Part shown: piece by piece, positions 60,745-64,000 of the stretch | How positions within the stretch are numbered: position 1 is the stretch's first letter | How the letters are laid out: the number at the start of each line of letters is the position of its first letter | Source of the DNA: Bretschneidera sinensis | Taxonomy: Eukaryota > Streptophyta > Magnoliopsida > Brassicales > Akaniaceae | Length of the DNA stretch: 64,000 bases | Direction: 5' to 3' | NCBI GenBank assembly: GCA_023935145.1 | Contig: CM043702.1 | Span: 107,309,088 to 107,373,087 of the forward strand | Notes under the pieces: generated by a model | Told to the model about the DNA's origin: nothing | Seen by the model: only the letters and a program-made list of their open reading frames with translations | The model's database searches: none | Position numbers and translations under genes: made by a program

Positions 60745-62013
60745 CACCCCTAAACTTACATATTGCTAGTCACTTAGCAATACAAAACTAAAGACTATGC
60801 TAAAACAAAACATTGAAAGATAAATTCATTCTCATGAAACTTTAAAATTTTGGGTTGTGCGTAAAAACTATGATAACTGTTCATGAGTAAGCTTAAAATA
60901 AAAACACATTTTGGATTGTAAGAGGACTTTCAAAAGTTTTATGTTGCTTACCTAAGGTTGGGTTAAGGCATCACAAGTTTGATTTGTGTGTGATGAGTTA
61001 GCACATATAAGATGGGAATTCCATATAATTTTAGTGTATAGTGCTTCGGTGCCCAAATCTTTATCGAATTTCTTGTTAAAGAGAACAAAATGGCATAATA
61101 CTTGTTTTTTTTTTCTTTTATCATGCGATCTTTGCCATGTTGTGCTCCATCAAGCTTTCTATTTGACCCTTGTAACGAGTGTTTGGCCAATGACTCCCAA
61201 ACCAGATGGTTTTAGGGCATTAGGTATAAAAACACCCCTAAGGACTTACTAACTCGAGTAAAAAAGGCTACAGAACTAACAGGTTTTTATACTTTTTAAT
61301 GAAATTCCCACCTTTTGACGTGAACGCTCAATGCTTACTGAGGCAAGAGGCCCAGTTACTCAGTGGAAATTTCTATTATGATCATTAAGGGCTTACTTCC
61401 CACCTTTGGATGTGAACACTCAATGCTTACTGAGCCAAGAGGCCCAGTTACTCAGTGGAAAGTTCTTAATGATTTTTAGAAGCTTTTTGAATTTCTTTTT
61501 GCATGATGATTATTTTTCTTTATTTTTATTATGTCAAAGGGTTCTTTTCAACAAGTTATCCGATTACAGTTTAGGTAATGGAAACAATATAGAAGAATTA
61601 TATGTCATACCCCACACAAATGCGTGCTAAATGTACTTGTGCAAATTTGGATCAAACTCGTGAGTTCTTAGGTGCCTTGAGGTAGGTAACTAAACTTTGT
61701 AAAACTCCTATTGCAAGACTATGTGTTCTAGCTTTGAAGCTTACTAATGAAGTGTTATCAAATTTTTTAATTTAACAAAAATTTTTGTTTATCAAAAGAA
61801 CATGCATTTATCTTCCTAAAAAAACTGGGACTTAGTGTGTGCGCATGTGTTTTAAGTGCGTGTGTGATAGTATCTAGTATCTCCCACTACCCCCAAACTT
61901 AAAATGCACATTGTCCCTAATGTGTGTGGCATGGAAAGATCTGACCTAGGAGATGGAGAACTAGGTTGTTTGCTTGCTTGTATACACCCCCAAACTTGAA
62001 CTGGATGCATGCA
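60745..62013 (-). other. G5 3' untranslated part with a 92-base offset repeat
   Basis: Next to the purine tract is the near-palindrome TTGCTAGTCACTTAGCAA (60763-60780). Segments 61307-61375 and 61399-61466 are direct copies (both contain TCAATGCTTACTGAG and AAGAGGCCCAGTTACTCAGT). No frame is present. Confidence 0.75.
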
Positions 62014-62856
62014 CTAAGTCAAGTACTTCGGCAATTGCTTCAACTCCAAATTTGGTGCCTGGACAATAAAAGGGAAAAAAGTAGTATTAGTAGGCATATG
62101 AATATCAAATGGATCGGTGTACTTACTTAGATGCTTTGGAGAGGCTTCAATGAGGTGCATAGTTTTGATGATGTCATCAATAACATCCTCAGATTCTGGC
62201 ACTATACTCGATCTTGTGAGACTATATGTAAGAGTAGTTTCTAATGGATCAAACTGATGGCCATGAAAAACTTGTTCAACAACACCTTGCTTTTGTTTAC
62301 TTAGCTCCTTAGCTATGTGCCCCACTTGTACTCCAAGTCTTTGAATAGCTTGCTCATGCCTTGCATTTATTTGGCTTTGTTCAGTCCAAAATTGTCTTGC
62401 CTCTGCTATGAATTGCTCTTGTGAGGTCATCAACTGTTGTTGTTGAACTTCCAGTTGCCTCACAATGCTCTCTTGGTCACTCTCTTTTTCTTCCGGAACT
62501 GATTGGGCTGCTGGTTAGAAGTTTTTTTGTTGCCTTTGAAGGTTCCATGCATTTTGATCGTTGCTCCATGAGAAGTTGGGGTGGTTTTGCCATTACGGAT
62601 TGCAGGTATTTGCATATAGATTGTAGTTGTTTGGTCCCACATAGTTTGCTTGCTCTCGATCTGCAGATGAATATAAAGGACAAATTTCAGAAGTGTGATC
62701 AAAACGACTACAAATAGCACATACCTGGAGTGGTGTAGCTTGTGGCCTAGGTGAGTCAATCCGAGCTATCATAACTCCTACAAGCATATCTAGCTTCCTC
62801 TCCATAGCATCCAGACAAGCATACCTAGCTTCCGCCATTGGTGCTTCTCCCTCCAT
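62014..62856 (-). pseudogene. G5 short gag (nucleocapsid part only)
   Basis: The ORF from the ATG at 62856 (MEGEAPMAEARYACLDAMER) runs 87 residues to 62593 and includes an intact zinc knuckle CAICSRFDHTSEIC. A stop follows at NP, where relatives have PGW, and the frame continues with NHPNFSW to another stop. The next piece, 62463-62014 (149 residues), is a Gln/Glu-rich coiled coil, then a C-terminus ending PNLELKQLPKYLT. The capsid part present in G1 and G2 gag is absent, so it may bind RNA but not build a shell alone. Confidence 0.82.
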
Positions 62857-63149
62857 TGAATTAGTTGAAAAACTTCAGTGTAGTAGTTTTAGTACTGCTT
62901 CTCGGGTACTCTCAGAGCTTTTATGCTCGAGCGCACTAAGAACAGCGCTCGATCGTATGGGGATTACGCTTGATCACACCAAGGGGTGCGCTCGATCGCA
63001 ATGAGGATAGAAACTCCTCCTCTACACACCTGAACAAAACAAAAAAGAAAAGAAAGAATAAATCTGATTTTTGATAAAAATAAAAAAAATAAAACGGAAC
63101 AGAATAAAAAAAACTAACGAAAATAATTCCAAAAAGAAATTTAGTACAA
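62857..63149 (-). other. G5 leader
   Basis: It carries several CGCTCGATCG or near-copies (62927-63005) and A-rich stretches up to the primer-binding site. No frame. Confidence 0.65.
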
Positions 63150-63167
63150 TCCCCGGCAACGGCGCCA
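63150..63167 (-). other. G5 primer-binding site (tRNA-Asp)
   Basis: TGGCGCCGTTGCCGGGGA on the minus strand matches the plant tRNA-Asp 3' end complement at all 18 bases. Confidence 0.95.
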
Positions 63168-63173
63168 AAACCT

Positions 63174-64000
63174 TGTTGTGCCGATTATCTACCTAAATTA
63201 ATATGCAAATAATCGCACTTGTTTTACTTGCAAGTGCACAAGGTCTGTGGTAGCATAGTGTGTAAGTGCGAGATCATTTCCACAGGGATTAGTGAATTTC
63301 TTTCTAGGACTAATTTCTTCAAGTTTGAAAAGAGAAATAATTGTTGATTATGAGTGAATAACAATAATGAGAATATAGGACTAAGATATCCACCCTAATT
63401 ATACTTTCCCACTAAGTAAAGTTTCAATGCTCTAGCCTTATCATGAATATCTAATGGTTACCAACCTAAGGGCTTGGTCCACACCTTAAGCTATTGATCT
63501 CCCTATGCAACGAGTTAGGCACGGTGTATACTCTAACTCTTTTCTCTCTTAAGGGATTCAGCATGGGTGTATACTGAGTTGTTCCTTAAGAGAGCATGAG
63601 GGCTGTGGAGATCGGCAACCACATAGGACCTAAGGCTCGGTCTGCTCCCGGTTTCCCATGTTGATTAACCCAGGAATCCGGTGTGGATATCACTTGTTAC
63701 TAATGTCAAACCCAGGACTTGGTCATCCAAATTGATCCGACTAACCTATCCATACCACATGCATATGTTGATCAGGCACACATATACGAGGAATTTAAAT
63801 ACAAACAGGTATTAATCAAGTTAAACATTCAGACAGTGCTATAGCAAAGATAGTCAATGAATAGATATGTGGAAAAGCATAACTAGGGCTTCAATCGAGC
63901 CCTATAGGTGTTTAGTTACACATGCTAAGTAGAATAAACATGCTAAACATTATGAAAATAAAAACTGAAAACTAAAACCGAAGAAGACTCGGGAGATGAG
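63174..64000 (-). repeat. G5 5' LTR, cut by window end
   Basis: It begins TGTTGTGCCG on the plus strand and follows 59468 onward almost base for base to 64000. Confidence 0.92.

Larger units (their letters stand above)
28796..64000 (-). mobile_element. G4: old Tat-like Gypsy element, host of G3 and G5
   Basis: Two long similar blocks (from 28796 and from 57907) are its LTRs. Between them, on the minus strand, are leader, gag, protease, RT, RNase H and integrase of the Tat type. G3 splits pol at 36253/52445, G5 splits the right LTR at 59467/59468, and a Copia solo LTR sits in the left LTR. The right end lies beyond the window. All coding parts carry many stops and lost catalytic residues, the most decayed of any element here. 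Confidence 0.82.
59468..64000 (-). mobile_element. G5: gag-only Athila-like derivative in G4 right LTR
   Basis: The left LTR is 59468-60744 (1277 bases, TG to CA on the minus strand) and the right LTR begins at 63174 and is cut by the window end. Between them are only about 2.4 kb: a 3' part, a short gag and a leader. The primer-binding site is a perfect tRNA-Asp match. No protease, RT or integrase exists, so it depended on a relative for movement. The LTRs differ at about one base in 23 over the first 300 by eye, the youngest in the window. Left flank is GTTTA; the right is outside. Confidence 0.9.

Overview
This is plant nuclear DNA, almost certainly from a flowering plant. It is AT-rich and built almost entirely of LTR retrotransposons nested in one another. 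Plant-type primer-binding sites (initiator Met and Asp tRNA), Tnt1-like Copia, Athila-like and Tat-like Gypsy and Tekay-like chromovirus domains all support this. I find no intact cellular gene, no rRNA or tRNA gene and no CRISPR array. The only cellular coding signal is one exon-like stretch near 27.5 kb. Names used below (G1 to G5, Copia-1, Copia-2) are labels for this window only.

Layout. 1-1516 is unassigned sequence. 1517-16039 is G1, an Athila-like Gypsy element on the + strand with gag and protease but most of pol deleted. Its 5' LTR is split by Copia-1 (1962-7995, minus strand). 16040-16337 and 22358-24839 are unassigned host DNA flanking Copia-2 (16338-22357, plus strand), a relative of Copia-1. 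24840 to about 27122 is a decayed solo LTR of a chromovirus. 27123-28795 is unassigned and contains the exon-like piece. From 28796 past the window end is G4, an old Tat-like Gypsy element on the minus strand. Its left LTR carries a Copia solo LTR (29148-30010). Its pol is split by G3 (36254-52444, Tekay-like chromovirus, minus strand, perfect CTATC target duplication). G3's gag is split by G2 (42044-49203, Athila-like gag-protease element, minus strand). G2 carries an inverted LTR fragment. G4's right LTR is split by G5 (59468 to beyond 64000), a gag-only Athila-like derivative.

How the parts work together. These are parasitic elements, not a cooperating gene set. Every autonomous pol seen here is broken by stops, frameshifts or loss of catalytic residues. 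G1, G2 and G5 lack RT and integrase, so they could only have moved with help from relatives elsewhere. By-eye LTR comparison (not an alignment) gives about 1 difference in 9 bases for G3, 1 in 14 for G2 and 1 in 23 for G5. This agrees with the nesting order, G4 oldest, then G3, then G2, with G5 youngest. Many in-frame stops look like C-to-T decay of CAA, CAG, CGA or TGG codons, as expected for long-methylated DNA.
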